DNA of 64,000 nucleotides, from assembly GCF_004349085.1 (NCBI RefSeq), contig NZ_SMFM01000002.1, forward strand, positions 682,001 through 746,000, read 5' to 3'. Source of the stretch: Flavobacterium caseinilyticum (GTDB lineage Bacteria; Bacteroidota; Bacteroidia; Flavobacteriales; Flavobacteriaceae). Below the pieces are notes generated by a model. That model had not been told where the DNA came from, ran no database searches, and was given only the letters and a program-made list of their open reading frames with translations. The translations under genes and the position numbers were made by a program. Positions 8,993 to 17,940 of the stretch are shown in pieces; the stretch's first letter is position 1, and each line of letters begins with the position of its first letter.

Positions 8993-9808
8993 ATGAATCC
9001 ATTACAACCGATTATAGAACAAGCTTGGGAAAACCGTGCTTTGTTACAAGAAACTACAACTACTGATGCAATCAGAGAAGTTATTGAATTATTAGATACT
9101 GGAAAATTACGTGTTGCCGAGCCAGTTGGTGAAGGTTGGCAAGTAAACGAATGGGTGAAGAAAGCCGTGGTTATGTATTTCCCAATTCAAAAAATGGAAA
9201 CATGGGAATCCGGAATTTTCGAATACCATGACAAAATGTTATTGAAAAGAGGCTATGCCGAAAAAGGAATTCGTGTGGTTCCTAATGCTGTAGCGCGTTA
9301 CGGTGCTTACATTTCAAGTGGTGTTATTTTGATGCCAAGCTATGTAAATATTGGTGCTTATGTTGATGAAGGCACTATGGTAGACACATGGGCAACCGTG
9401 GGAAGTTGTGCTCAAATTGGTAAAAACGTACACTTAAGCGGTGGTGTTGGTATCGGTGGCGTTTTGGAACCTTTGCAAGCGGCTCCGGTAATTATTGAAG
9501 ACGGTGCTTTTATTGGCTCACGTTGTATTGTAGTTGAAGGAGTTCACGTTGGGAAAGAAGCCGTTCTTGGTGCTAATGTTTGCTTGACTGCCTCCACAAA
9601 AATTATTGATGTTACAGGTGAAACTCCTATTGAAATGAAAGGTTTTGTTCCTGCACGTTCGGTAGTGATTCCGGGAAGTTATACAAAAACGTTTCCTGCC
9701 GGTGATTTCCAAGTTCCTTGTGCTTTAATCATTGGAACCCGCAAGCCTTCAACGGATTTGAAAACATCATTGAACAATGCTTTGCGCGAATATGACGTAG
9801 CAGTATAA
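8993..9808 (+). CDS. dapD: 2,3,4,5-tetrahydropyridine-2,6-dicarboxylate N-succinyltransferase
   Basis: A 271-residue acyltransferase of the succinylase branch of diaminopimelate/lysine biosynthesis, transferring succinyl from succinyl-CoA to tetrahydrodipicolinate. The N-terminal helical domain is followed by a left-handed beta-helix of hexapeptide repeats (about residues 100-240, e.g. GAYISSGVILMPSYVNIGAY), and the family signature DTWATVGSCAQIG is present. The C-terminal extension ends with the loop ALIIGTRKPSTDLKTSLN. The ATG at 8993 is the correct start given the promoter geometry. The first glycosyltransferase of the next block starts 13 nt after its stop and could be co-transcribed. Confidence 0.97.
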   Translation: MNPLQPIIEQAWENRALLQETTTTDAIREVIELLDTGKLRVAEPVGEGWQVNEWVKKAVVMYFPIQKMETWESGIFEYHDKMLLKRGYAEKGIRVVPNAVARYGAYISSGVILMPSYVNIGAYVDEGTMVDTWATVGSCAQIGKNVHLSGGVGIGGVLEPLQAAPVIIEDGAFIGSRCIVVEGVHVGKEAVLGANVCLTASTKIIDVTGETPIEMKGFVPARSVVIPGSYTKTFPAGDFQVPCALIIGTRKPSTDLKTSLNNALREYDVAV

Positions 9809-9821
9809 TAAATAAAATCAG

Positions 9822-10934
9822 ATGAATATTGGCTTTGAGGCAAAAAGAGTTTTTCACAACAAAACAGGACTGGGTAATTACAGTCGTGATTTGATACGCA
9901 TTCTCAGCCAATATTTCCCTGAAAATAATTATTTTTTATACAATCCTAAACCGTCAGATAAAAAACTATTTGAACCCAATAATATTACTGTTTTCGAGAA
10001 AAAGCCGTCTTCTGCTTTTTATACCAAATTTTATAATATTTGGAGACAGAAAGGAGTTACAGCCTATTTAGTAAAAGATAAAGTCACCATTTTTCATGGT
10101 TTATCAGGCGAAATTCCTAGTGGACTACGTGCTAAAAATATAAAAAGCGTAGTAACCATCCACGATTTAATATTTATGAGGTTTCCTAATTTGTATTCTT
10201 TTTTTGATCGAAAAATACATTTTTACAAGTTCAAAAAAGCAGCTCAAGAATCCGATATAATTATAGCAATAAGTGAGCAAACAAAGGATGATATTATTGA
10301 ATTTTTAAAAATTGAGCCTGCAAAAATAAAAGTGATTTATCAGGGTTGCCATGCGTCTTTTAAAGAAAATTTTTCCGAAGAGGAGCACACTGAAGTCATT
10401 AGGAAATTTAGTTTACCCGAAAATTTTATTCTTAATGTTGGTACAATTGAGGCTAGAAAAAATATTCTTTTAGTCGTAAAAGCGATAAAAAATATAGATA
10501 CTTGTTTAGTAATCGTTGGCCAAGAAACTAAATATACTGTCGAAGTTAAAAACTTTATCAAAGAGAACAATTTAGAAAACAAGGTCCTATTTCTCAGAGG
10601 ATTGACTATTCGTGAATTGGCAATTTTGTACAGACTAGCCAAAATATTTGTTTATCCATCATTATATGAAGGCTTTGGCATTCCTATTGTTGAAGCATTA
10701 TATTCTAAAACTCCGGTAATCACAACAATTGGCGGTGTTTTTCCGGAAGCTGGAGGACCCAATTCTATCTATGTTGATCCAACAAATGTCATCCAAATGC
10801 AGAAAGCAATCACACAATTATTAGTAAATGATAATTTACGTCACGAGATGGCAACAAAAGGTTTTGAATTTGTGCAGAAATTTAATGATGAAGTTGTGGC
10901 CAGTCAAATTATGAACATCTACAAGAATCTCTAA
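9822..10934 (+). CDS. Glycosyltransferase family 4
   Basis: A 370-residue GT-B-fold retaining glycosyltransferase. The N-terminal domain starts MNIGFEAKRVFHNKTGLGNY, with the glycine-rich acceptor-side loop. The C-terminal nucleotide-sugar domain has GTIEARKN and the EX7E motif region YPSLYEGFGIPIVEAL (about residues 280-295). It probably adds a sugar to lipopolysaccharide or another surface polymer at the cytoplasmic membrane; donor and acceptor are not predictable. It sits 13 nt after dapD and 42 nt before a family 2 enzyme on the same strand, and is visibly more AT-rich than dapD. Confidence 0.9.
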   Translation: MNIGFEAKRVFHNKTGLGNYSRDLIRILSQYFPENNYFLYNPKPSDKKLFEPNNITVFEKKPSSAFYTKFYNIWRQKGVTAYLVKDKVTIFHGLSGEIPSGLRAKNIKSVVTIHDLIFMRFPNLYSFFDRKIHFYKFKKAAQESDIIIAISEQTKDDIIEFLKIEPAKIKVIYQGCHASFKENFSEEEHTEVIRKFSLPENFILNVGTIEARKNILLVVKAIKNIDTCLVIVGQETKYTVEVKNFIKENNLENKVLFLRGLTIRELAILYRLAKIFVYPSLYEGFGIPIVEALYSKTPVITTIGGVFPEAGGPNSIYVDPTNVIQMQKAITQLLVNDNLRHEMATKGFEFVQKFNDEVVASQIMNIYKNL

Positions 10935-10976
10935 CGATTGACGACAGTTTAAATCCCTAATTCTAAAAACAGTACT

Positions 10977-11870
10977 ATGCAATATGATCTGCCGATTTTG
11001 TCTTTTGTTGGCCAAAAAGTTCCAAACGCTACCTTTTCAATTTTAATTCCATCGTGGAATAATTTAGGATTATTGAAAATCTGCGTAGACAGTATCATAA
11101 AAAATTCAGTTGAAAAACATCAGATAATTATACATGTTAATCAAGGAAATGATGGGACATTGGAATGGGTAAAAGAACAGAAATTGGCTTTTACACACAG
11201 CCTGGAAAATGTGGGAGTTTGCTACGCTATGAATGCAATGGCTAAACTCGCAACCACCGATTATATTTTGTATATGAATGATGATATGTACGCGTGCCCT
11301 AAATGGGATAAATATCTGATTGAAGCTATTAAAAATAATGGAGATGATTTTTTTTATTTTTCGGCAACAATGATTGAACCGACAGACACAAAAAACAAGT
11401 GCGCACTTGCGCCGCATAATTTTGGATTAACCGCTAATACATTTGAAGAAGACAAATTACTTTCTTTTATAAAAACTGCCAAAAAGAACGATTGGCAGGG
11501 AGCATCATGGCCTCCGTCAGTTGTGCATAAAAAACTTTGGGACAAGGTAGGCGGTTACAGTGTTGAATATTCGCCTGGATTTAGTTCAGATCCTGATTTC
11601 AGTATGAAATTATGGCAGGCAGGCGTTAGAAATTTTAAAGGTATCGGCAGCAGTTTCGTGTATCATTTTCAATCCAAAAGCACCGAAAGAGTCGTCAGAA
11701 ATAATGGCCGATTGACGTTTGCTTCAAAATGGGGAGTTCCATCAAGTTATTTTTATAAGAATGTTTTGCGATTAGGCGAAACATTTCAAAATGAACCACT
11801 AGTTCTTTCAAAAAATATACCGTATCGATTTGCGCAACTACGTGCATTATGGATTAAATTAAAAAAATAA
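10977..11870 (+). CDS. Glycosyltransferase family 2
   Basis: A 297-residue GT-A-fold enzyme. The N-terminal domain has the nucleotide-binding strand ATFSILIPSWNN, and the metal-binding DxD region appears as YMNDDMYACP (about residues 98-107). The WQGASWPPSVVHKKLWDKVGGY segment and the following FSSDPDFSMKLWQAG are typical of GalNAc/rhamnosyl-like family 2 members, in which the ED/DD motif supplies the catalytic base. There is no transmembrane segment, so it is a soluble or peripheral cytoplasmic transferase. It is convergent with the next glycosyltransferase, with 9 nt between them and no visible terminator. Confidence 0.88.
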   Translation: MQYDLPILSFVGQKVPNATFSILIPSWNNLGLLKICVDSIIKNSVEKHQIIIHVNQGNDGTLEWVKEQKLAFTHSLENVGVCYAMNAMAKLATTDYILYMNDDMYACPKWDKYLIEAIKNNGDDFFYFSATMIEPTDTKNKCALAPHNFGLTANTFEEDKLLSFIKTAKKNDWQGASWPPSVVHKKLWDKVGGYSVEYSPGFSSDPDFSMKLWQAGVRNFKGIGSSFVYHFQSKSTERVVRNNGRLTFASKWGVPSSYFYKNVLRLGETFQNEPLVLSKNIPYRFAQLRALWIKLKK

Positions 11871-11879
11871 AAAAGCAAA

Positions 11880-12641
11880 CTATTTCTTATTTATGAGGTG
11901 TTGTTCATTGGTTTTAATACACTTCACACCTGTGTAAAAAGCAGAAAAATAAGACCAGTAAAAACCTTCTTTACCGTTTAGAAAATTTAATTCGAAACAA
12001 TATTTTTTAATAAATTCAAACTTCGTCTTTATGATAATTTCAAAAAGCGAATATTTTTTGTTCTTTAAAAATTTATTTTCGGCATATAACTGTGTGTATT
12101 TATTGAGTTTGTTGATATATCCATGCAACGAATCAGTAGTGTAATGCAAATACGCATTTTTGAATTTATGGGTTTTACCATTTACACAGATGCTTTCGTG
12201 GACACTTTTTTCATTAAATTGACCGAAATTTTTATTAAACAATCGTAAAATGCTTCTGTTACTCTCATTTCCGTACAGAAATGCCTTTCCCAAAAAAACG
12301 TGTCTGCATTTTAAATAATAGCCAACAACTTCAGTTGCGTTGGATTCAAATTGACCTTTAATTTCATCTACTAATTCATCCGATAATACTTCATCCGCAT
12401 CAAGAGATAAAACCCAGTCATTCGATGTCTGCTGCACTGCAAATTGTTTCTGTGCTCCGTAATCAACGAATTTATTAAATATGACTTTAGCATTATATTT
12501 TTCACAAATAGCGACCGTTGCATCCGTACTACCGGAATCAATCACGATTATTTCATCAGCCCAATACAATTTTTGCAAGCATTTTTCAATAATTCTCTCT
12601 TCATTATAAGCGATGATAATAACTGATAATTTCAATTTCAT
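11880..12641 (-). CDS. Glycosyltransferase family 2, WaaE/KdtX-like
   Basis: A 253-residue GT-A glycosyltransferase. The N terminus LSVIIIAYNEERIIEKCL and the segment WADEIIVIDSGSTDAT are diagnostic of the WaaE/KdtX-type lipopolysaccharide core beta-glucosyltransferases. The DxD motif is in LSLDADEVLSDEL (about residues 80-90). It probably glycosylates a heptose or Kdo in the lipid A-core. It lies 64 nt downstream of the Kdo-kinase-like gene on the same strand, which strengthens a lipopolysaccharide-core role. The acceptor is an inference. Confidence 0.88.
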   Translation of the reverse strand: MKLKLSVIIIAYNEERIIEKCLQKLYWADEIIVIDSGSTDATVAICEKYNAKVIFNKFVDYGAQKQFAVQQTSNDWVLSLDADEVLSDELVDEIKGQFESNATEVVGYYLKCRHVFLGKAFLYGNESNRSILRLFNKNFGQFNEKSVHESICVNGKTHKFKNAYLHYTTDSLHGYINKLNKYTQLYAENKFLKNKKYSLFEIIIKTKFEFIKKYCFELNFLNGKEGFYWSYFSAFYTGVKCIKTNEQHLINKK

Positions 12642-12705
12642 AATTTTAAATATTAATCTTTTTACAACAAAAGGATTGTATCTCTTGAATTAATTTTATG
12701 CCTTA

Positions 12706-13470
12706 CTATTTGATTAAATTTTTAAAAAACAATTTAAACTTACGTTTTTTATCATGTTTTTGCTGAAATGCGGTGGTATATAAACTCAATTTCGCAAATG
12801 TTTCTGCATATGATTTTTTATATAATTTGGAATATTCCTCACTTATTATTACAATCATTTCATTGCTTGTCACAAGTTTACACAAATTTTCCATTCGCAT
12901 TTCAAAAGACATTTGTTGATGAAAACGCATCCTGTTCAAATCAACCAAAAAGAAATCGTAATTCCCATTTGAAGCTTTCTTAATTAACGTATTTCCAGGA
13001 GAATGATCCAAAAATTCAATTCCTTTTTCATGCAGATCGAAAGAAAATCTTGTAAATTGTCTTAAAATATTTTCGAGATCAGGAAACTTCTCGGTTTCAA
13101 CCAAGTCCCGAAACATGAAATCAAAAGTAACATGTTCACAAATATAATAACTGTCTTTAAGACCAATCCAGTCAAAATTCTCGATATAAGCAATGGGTTC
13201 AGGTGTACCAATACCTTTTTCCAATAAAATCATTCCATACTCAAAAGAACGCGCTGCTTTGGATTTTCTAAAATAGGAATAAATAATTTTATTGACAAAA
13301 ATGGGTTTTTTAAAAGATTTAATATTAAAATTAAAAGAGCCGCTTTTAAAAGATTTTATTTCATTTCGGTTTCCTTTTACAACCGTATTTCCATTAGAAT
13401 GAAAGCTGTTAACCAATTCAAAAATCTCTTTTTCACTAAATGAAGCTTTAGGGCTAATCTTACAAACCAT
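12706..13470 (-). CDS. Lipopolysaccharide core (Kdo/heptose) kinase-like protein
   Basis: A 254-residue protein of the InaA/WaaP/KdkA kinase group, eukaryotic-kinase-like enzymes that phosphorylate Kdo or heptose in the inner core. The catalytic loop FLDHSPGNTLI (H-x(3)-GN, about residues 152-162) and the downstream metal-binding FLVDLNRMRF are clear, and a lysine-rich N-lobe and a YYICEHV hinge can be seen. Translation is placed at the ATG at 13470 (MVCKISPK), 16 nt after a minus-strand -7 box. The longer in-frame start at 13518 lies upstream of that promoter. It pairs with the WaaE-like gene. Confidence 0.82.
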   Translation of the reverse strand: MVCKISPKASFSEKEIFELVNSFHSNGNTVVKGNRNEIKSFKSGSFNFNIKSFKKPIFVNKIIYSYFRKSKAARSFEYGMILLEKGIGTPEPIAYIENFDWIGLKDSYYICEHVTFDFMFRDLVETEKFPDLENILRQFTRFSFDLHEKGIEFLDHSPGNTLIKKASNGNYDFFLVDLNRMRFHQQMSFEMRMENLCKLVTSNEMIVIISEEYSKLYKKSYAETFAKLSLYTTAFQQKHDKKRKFKLFFKNLIK

Positions 13471-13485
13471 TATATATATTTTTAG

Positions 13486-13493
13486 CAAAATTA
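13486..13493 (-). promoter_or_regulatory. -7 element for the Kdo-kinase-like gene
   Basis: Minus-strand TAATTTTG, matching TAnnTTTG, 16 nt before the ATG at 13470. It lies downstream of the alternative start at 13518 and so argues against it. Confidence 0.55.
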
Positions 13494-13587
13494 GTGAGTT
13501 TATGAATAACATTAGCACTAAATTGAAAATGAAACAATAGTTTCTTAGCTACGATCATTTTTCCAATATTGACCAAACATTTGCACT

Positions 13588-13658
13588 GCACCGCCAAAAC
13601 TGATAAAAAATCATTAGAAAATCCTTTTCACTAAGAATAATAATTCTGCAGGCGGTGC
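13588..13658. repeat. Long-loop inverted repeat GCACCGCC / GGCGGTGC
   Basis: Two perfect 8-nt GC-rich arms (13588-13595 and 13651-13658) separated by 55 nt of AT-rich DNA, in the divergent spacer between the Kdo-kinase-like gene and tsaC. GC-rich arms are conspicuous in this background. It could be a structured leader, a paired repeat or chance. Confidence 0.4.
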
Positions 13659-13700
13659 TTATTCTGAAATAAATTTAAGAATAATACCATTTAGAAAGGT

Positions 13701-13708
13701 TATTTTTG
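13701..13708 (+). promoter_or_regulatory. -7 element for tsaC
   Basis: TATTTTTG, an exact TAnnTTTG, 26 nt before the ATG at 13735. No good -33 TTG is seen. Confidence 0.5.
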
Positions 13709-13734
13709 CATCAGAATTTATCCCGAATAATACT

Positions 13735-14301
13735 ATGAACACAAACGAAGAAGTCCATAAAGCATACGAAGTAATAAAAGAAGGCGGAATCATCCTGTAT
13801 CCAACAGACACGGTTTGGGGAATTGGTTGTGATGCTACAAATGCTGAGGCTGTTGCCAAAATATACAAACTCAAGCAAAGAGCCGAAACTCAAAGTATGA
13901 TTGTTTTGATGAATGGCGAAAAAATGATGTACAATGTTTTTAAAGACATTCCGGAAGTTGCCTGGCAAATCATGGATTTATCTGAAAATCCAACCACTTT
14001 AGTTCTAGACAAACCGAGAAACGTAGCCCCAAATTTAATTGCGCCAGATAATACATTAGGAATTCGAATCGTGAAAGAGCCTTTTTGTTTTAAGTTAATG
14101 GAGAAAATGAAAAAACCACTGGTTTCAACATCGGCAAATATCTCCGGACAGCCTACTCCTATTGCCTTCAAAGATATTAGCCCGGAAATTATAAAAGGTG
14201 TGGACTATGTTGTAAATTTGCATCGCGAAAAAATAGCCGGTAAACCTTCAACTATTATAAAATTAACGAATGATTCTCAAGTGAAAGTGATTCGGAAATA
14301 G
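13735..14301 (+). CDS. tsaC: L-threonylcarbamoyladenylate synthase (Sua5/YrdC family)
   Basis: A 188-residue enzyme that makes threonylcarbamoyl-AMP from threonine, bicarbonate and ATP, the first step of t6A modification at position 37 of ANN-decoding tRNAs. The family motif GGIILYPTDTVWGIGCDA (about residues 17-34), the KxR-type catalytic residues in YKLKQRAETQSMIVL, and the STSANISGQPTP motif are all present. There is no C-terminal Sua5 domain, so it is the short TsaC/YrdC form. It lies 62 nt before the CCA-adding-type gene, also a tRNA enzyme, so an operon is plausible. Confidence 0.95.
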   Translation: MNTNEEVHKAYEVIKEGGIILYPTDTVWGIGCDATNAEAVAKIYKLKQRAETQSMIVLMNGEKMMYNVFKDIPEVAWQIMDLSENPTTLVLDKPRNVAPNLIAPDNTLGIRIVKEPFCFKLMEKMKKPLVSTSANISGQPTPIAFKDISPEIIKGVDYVVNLHREKIAGKPSTIIKLTNDSQVKVIRK

Positions 14302-14305
14302 TATT

Positions 14306-14357
14306 CAGTTTTTAGTTTTCAGTTTTAGCAACTTTAAACTTTAAACTTTAAACATTT
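14306..14357. repeat. Heptamer-phased intergenic repeat (AGTTTTN then CTTTAAA)
   Basis: Between tsaC and the next gene, three AGTTTTN units are followed by three perfect 7-nt CTTTAAA units. Both blocks have a 7-nt period. The element ends 6 nt before the next start codon. Confidence 0.65.
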
Positions 14358-14363
14358 TTTAAA

Positions 14364-15797
14364 ATGAGCATTAAAACTTCATACAAAGAAGCACTACATA
14401 ATAAAATTTTCGAAGTCATCTCTCAAGCTTCACAAGAACTTAACGTTGACAGTTATGTGATTGGTGGTTTTGTTAGAGATTTACTTTTGAACAGAGACTT
14501 CAAAAAAGACATAGATATTGTTGCAGTGGGCAGCGGAATCGAATTGGCTTTAAAAGTGTCTCAATTACTTCCTAATAAACCAAAAGTTCAGGTTTTCAAA
14601 ACCTACGGAACAGCGATGTTGCGTTTTGAAGATACTGAAATTGAATTTGTAGGCGCCAGAAAAGAATCCTATCATTTTGAAAGCAGAAATCCGGTTGTAG
14701 AAAACGGAACATTAGAAGACGACCAAAACCGTCGCGATTTCACCATAAACGCGTTGGCTTTATCTTTAAACGCAAAAAATTTTGGAGAATTATCCGATCC
14801 TTTTAATGGATTAGCCGACTTAGAGAATAAAGTAATAAAAACTCCTTTGGATCCGGACATTACCTATTCTGATGATCCGTTGCGCATGTTAAGAGGTATT
14901 CGTTTTGCGAACCAACTTGGATTTGAAATCGAAGAAAATTCGTTGAACTCCATAACTAAAAACGCGGACCGAATCAAAATCATTTCCGGAGAACGCATTG
15001 TTGATGAATTAAATAAAATACTTTCGACAGACAAACCATCAATCGGATTTTTGTTATTGTTTAAAACCGGACTTTTAGACATCATTCTGCCAGAATTAAC
15101 AGAATTAAACCAGGTTGAAGAAATAGAAGGTCATACACATAAAAACAATTTCTATCATACATTGGAAGTCGTTGATAATATTTGTCCAAATACAGATGAT
15201 GTTTGGCTGCGTTGGTCGGCATTGTTACACGATATTGGAAAAGCACCTACAAAACGTTTTAATAAAAAACAAGGTTGGACCTTTCATGGACATGAATTTC
15301 TTGGTGGAAAAATGGCGAAAAAGATATTTGAACGTTTGCACATGCCATTGAATCACAAAATGAAATTTGTGCAAAAAATGGTTATGATGAGTTCTCGCCC
15401 GATTGTCTTATCCCAAGATACAGTTACAGATTCAGCGGTGCGTCGATTGGTTTTTGATGCGGGAGAAGATGTTGAAAATCTAATGACATTATGCGAAGCA
15501 GACATTACGACTAAGAACCCAAACAAATTCAAGAAATACCATAATAATTTTGAAATTGTTCGTAAGAAAATTGTCGAAGTCGAAGAACGTGATCAGGTTC
15601 GTAATTTCCAGCCACCTATTTCAGGAGAGGAAATTATGGAACTATTCAACCTGAAACCATCCAAAGAAATTGGGATGCTCAAGGAAGCGATTAAAGAAGC
15701 AATCCTTGAAGGAGAAATTCCAAATGAATATCAAGCAGCGTATGAATTTATGCTAAAAAAAGCAGCTAAAATTGGACTAAAGATTAACGCTTGTTGA
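14364..15797 (+). CDS. CCA tRNA nucleotidyltransferase / polynucleotide adenylyltransferase-type enzyme with HD domain
   Basis: A 477-residue class II nucleotidyltransferase. The head domain carries GG (residues 34-35), RDLLL and the catalytic DxD at D49/D51 (KDIDIVAVG), followed by the RRDFTINALA motif and the neck region DDPLRMLRGIRFA. An HD phosphohydrolase domain follows (about residues 245-370, with HTHKNNFYHTLEVVD and LLHDIGK). This is the layout of bacterial CCA-adding enzymes with an HD domain, which repair or add the 3' CCA of tRNAs. Poly(A) polymerase activity cannot be excluded from sequence alone. It follows tsaC on the same strand. Confidence 0.92.
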   Translation: MSIKTSYKEALHNKIFEVISQASQELNVDSYVIGGFVRDLLLNRDFKKDIDIVAVGSGIELALKVSQLLPNKPKVQVFKTYGTAMLRFEDTEIEFVGARKESYHFESRNPVVENGTLEDDQNRRDFTINALALSLNAKNFGELSDPFNGLADLENKVIKTPLDPDITYSDDPLRMLRGIRFANQLGFEIEENSLNSITKNADRIKIISGERIVDELNKILSTDKPSIGFLLLFKTGLLDIILPELTELNQVEEIEGHTHKNNFYHTLEVVDNICPNTDDVWLRWSALLHDIGKAPTKRFNKKQGWTFHGHEFLGGKMAKKIFERLHMPLNHKMKFVQKMVMMSSRPIVLSQDTVTDSAVRRLVFDAGEDVENLMTLCEADITTKNPNKFKKYHNNFEIVRKKIVEVEERDQVRNFQPPISGEEIMELFNLKPSKEIGMLKEAIKEAILEGEIPNEYQAAYEFMLKKAAKIGLKINAC

Positions 15798-15821
15798 ATT
15801 AAGATTTAATCGTTTTTCAAA

Positions 15822-15829
15822 TATCTTTG
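15822..15829 (+). promoter_or_regulatory. -7 element for the heme A synthase gene (decides its start)
   Basis: TATCTTTG at 15822-15829. The TTG at 15827 that would extend the protein is within this box, so the ATG at 15848 is used. Confidence 0.6.
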
Positions 15830-15847
15830 CAAAAATTAATTCAAACA

Positions 15848-16870
15848 ATGAAAAAAGAGAATAATTACGTTATCATTTGGTTGTTATCAGGATGCTTATT
15901 ATTGTTTATAATGGTTATAGTGGGAGGAATTACACGCTTGACAAATTCCGGTTTATCCATGACGGATTGGCATTTAGTAACCGATACTTTCCCTCCTTTA
16001 ACAGAAGAAAAATGGTCACAAGCTTTTGAAGAATATAAAAAATTTCCGGAGTATCAAAAAATCAATATTCATAATGATTTTACGCTAAGCGATTATAAAT
16101 TCATCTATTTCTGGGAGTGGTTTCACCGCTTTATCGGACGAATTATTGGTTTGGCTTTTATTATACCTTTTGTCTATTTCTTATTCAAGAAACGTCTATC
16201 AACTGAAACAATCAAAAAGTGTGTTGTTTTGCTTTTTATGGGCGGCTTTCAAGGATTCTTAGGATGGTTTATGGTTCGCAGCGGATTAATTGATAATCCT
16301 GATGTAAGCCACTATAGACTGGCATTACACCTTACATTTGCCTTTATCACATTTGCCTACACGCTTTGGGTAGCTTTGGATTTAATTTATCCAAACAAAA
16401 CTGCTGTTAATATACCGTTGCGAAATCTCGCGCGTGTCGCATTAGTTTTTCTTGTTATCCAAATTATTTATGGCGGTTTTGTTGCCGGTTTGAATGCCGG
16501 TTTAATTCACAACCACTGGCCTTTAATGAGCGACGGACAATTCATTCACGACAGTGTATTTATTGAAAAAAGCACTTTGTTTTTGAATTTTACCGAAGGA
16601 AAAAGTGGCGTTCAATTTGTACACCGAACGATGGCCTATGTTGTAGTAGGACTAATTTTGGCCTTGTATATCATCAGCAGAAAACACTTGCTAAACACTT
16701 TGCAAAAAAGAGGAACTAGCACTTTAGTTATTATGGTGTTTTTCCAGTTCGCTTTAGGTGTTTTCACTCTTTTGTACGGCGTTCCATTGTGGTTGGGACT
16801 GCTGCATCAAGTGATGGCTTTCATTCTATTATCGGCAATGACGTTTACATTACATCGATTATCAAAATAA
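15848..16870 (+). CDS. ctaA: Heme A synthase (COX15/CtaA family)
   Basis: A 340-residue inner-membrane enzyme that oxidises the C8 methyl of heme O to give heme A for aa3-type cytochrome oxidases. Eight transmembrane helices in two four-helix bundles are apparent. The family signature GGITRLTNSGLSMTDW follows helix 1. The paired heme-ligand histidines appear in EWFHRFIGR, LALHLTFAF, FVHRTMAYV and LLHQVMAF. Length matches the COX15-like type found in Bacteroidota. The start is the ATG at 15848. No other cytochrome oxidase genes are in the window. Confidence 0.94.
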   Translation: MKKENNYVIIWLLSGCLLLFIMVIVGGITRLTNSGLSMTDWHLVTDTFPPLTEEKWSQAFEEYKKFPEYQKINIHNDFTLSDYKFIYFWEWFHRFIGRIIGLAFIIPFVYFLFKKRLSTETIKKCVVLLFMGGFQGFLGWFMVRSGLIDNPDVSHYRLALHLTFAFITFAYTLWVALDLIYPNKTAVNIPLRNLARVALVFLVIQIIYGGFVAGLNAGLIHNHWPLMSDGQFIHDSVFIEKSTLFLNFTEGKSGVQFVHRTMAYVVVGLILALYIISRKHLLNTLQKRGTSTLVIMVFFQFALGVFTLLYGVPLWLGLLHQVMAFILLSAMTFTLHRLSK

Positions 16871-16928
16871 AAATATACCAACGATTACACCTGACTATAT
16901 TGTCGCATTTCTTTGTTTATTAACCTAA

Positions 16929-17702
16929 ATGTCTAAACTTGCAGCTCAAGATAAATTTTTGGATTTATCAGATTATGGAAGAACCTTCGGGAAGTTTCTG
17001 GCCAATCAATTAAAAAATACTTGGATCACTCCCATACATGTTACTTTACTTTTTGGTATTTCCGGGTTGATAGCCATTTATTGTATTATTGATGGATCTT
17101 ACTTTTTGGCTGGTTTTTTCATCGTGTTGAAATCAGCAATTGATGCTGCTGATGGCGAATTGGCGCGCTTAAAAAACACGCCTTCTTACACCGGAAGATA
17201 CTTGGACAGCGTATTCGATATCATTCTGAATTTTCTGTTTTTAATGACCATTTGTTATGTCTCAAAAACATCTTTTTGGCTTACTATTTTGGCCTTTATT
17301 GGAATCCAATTACAAGGTACTTTATACAATTATTACTATGTGATTTTACGAAATAAATCCGTTGGCGGAGATACGACAAGTAAAATTTTCGAGTACAAAT
17401 CACCAAGAGCTTTACCTGGAGAAACCCAAAAATCAGTTGATATTTTGTTTCGCATTTATACAATCGTTTATGGAGTATTTGACAAGATAATTCACTTTCT
17501 CGATAAAGATGCCTACAAAGTAAAAACGTTTCCTAACTGGTTTATGACCTTACTTTCTATTTACGGTTTAGGCTTTCAGTTATTGATTATAGCGATCATG
17601 TTACCTATGAACTTAATAGAATATATCATTCCGTTTTTCATACTTTACACCGCATTAATTTTTGTTATAATTGGCATTCGAAAAGTGTTTTTTAAGGTTT
17701 AA
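16929..17702 (+). CDS. CDP-alcohol phosphatidyltransferase family protein
   Basis: A 257-residue polytopic membrane enzyme. The signature D-x2-DG-x2-AR-x8-G-x3-D-x3-D is complete: D72, D75, G76, A79, R80, G89, D93 and D97. These residues bind two metal ions and the CDP-alcohol. About six hydrophobic helices surround it. Such enzymes join a CDP-alcohol to an alcohol acceptor in phospholipid synthesis. The unusually long segment between helices 4 and 5 (about residues 140-190) is not typical of PgsA or PssA, so the substrate is left open. Confidence 0.85.
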   Translation: MSKLAAQDKFLDLSDYGRTFGKFLANQLKNTWITPIHVTLLFGISGLIAIYCIIDGSYFLAGFFIVLKSAIDAADGELARLKNTPSYTGRYLDSVFDIILNFLFLMTICYVSKTSFWLTILAFIGIQLQGTLYNYYYVILRNKSVGGDTTSKIFEYKSPRALPGETQKSVDILFRIYTIVYGVFDKIIHFLDKDAYKVKTFPNWFMTLLSIYGLGFQLLIIAIMLPMNLIEYIIPFFILYTALIFVIIGIRKVFFKV

Positions 17703-17940
17703 ATTCATCATAGACATAATCTATGTGTAAAACACAGATTACACATTACCAATACATTAAACAACTAAGCCTCTACTTATAGTTTAATATTTATTTCAAT
17801 CCAATTTGACACCTTAAATCAACGGAGCGTAATGTCAATTCTCGGAATTATATAATAGTTCCCTCGAATTATGTAACAATTTTATAATATTAAATCACCA
17901 AATTTGTAAAGAACAAATAGTAATTTAAAACTTAGAAATT

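Noticed and set aside
13471..13518. Longer N terminus for the Kdo-kinase-like protein, starting at 13518
   Set aside because: It spans the putative -7 box at 13486-13493 and would add a short hydrophobic stretch not expected in this soluble kinase family.
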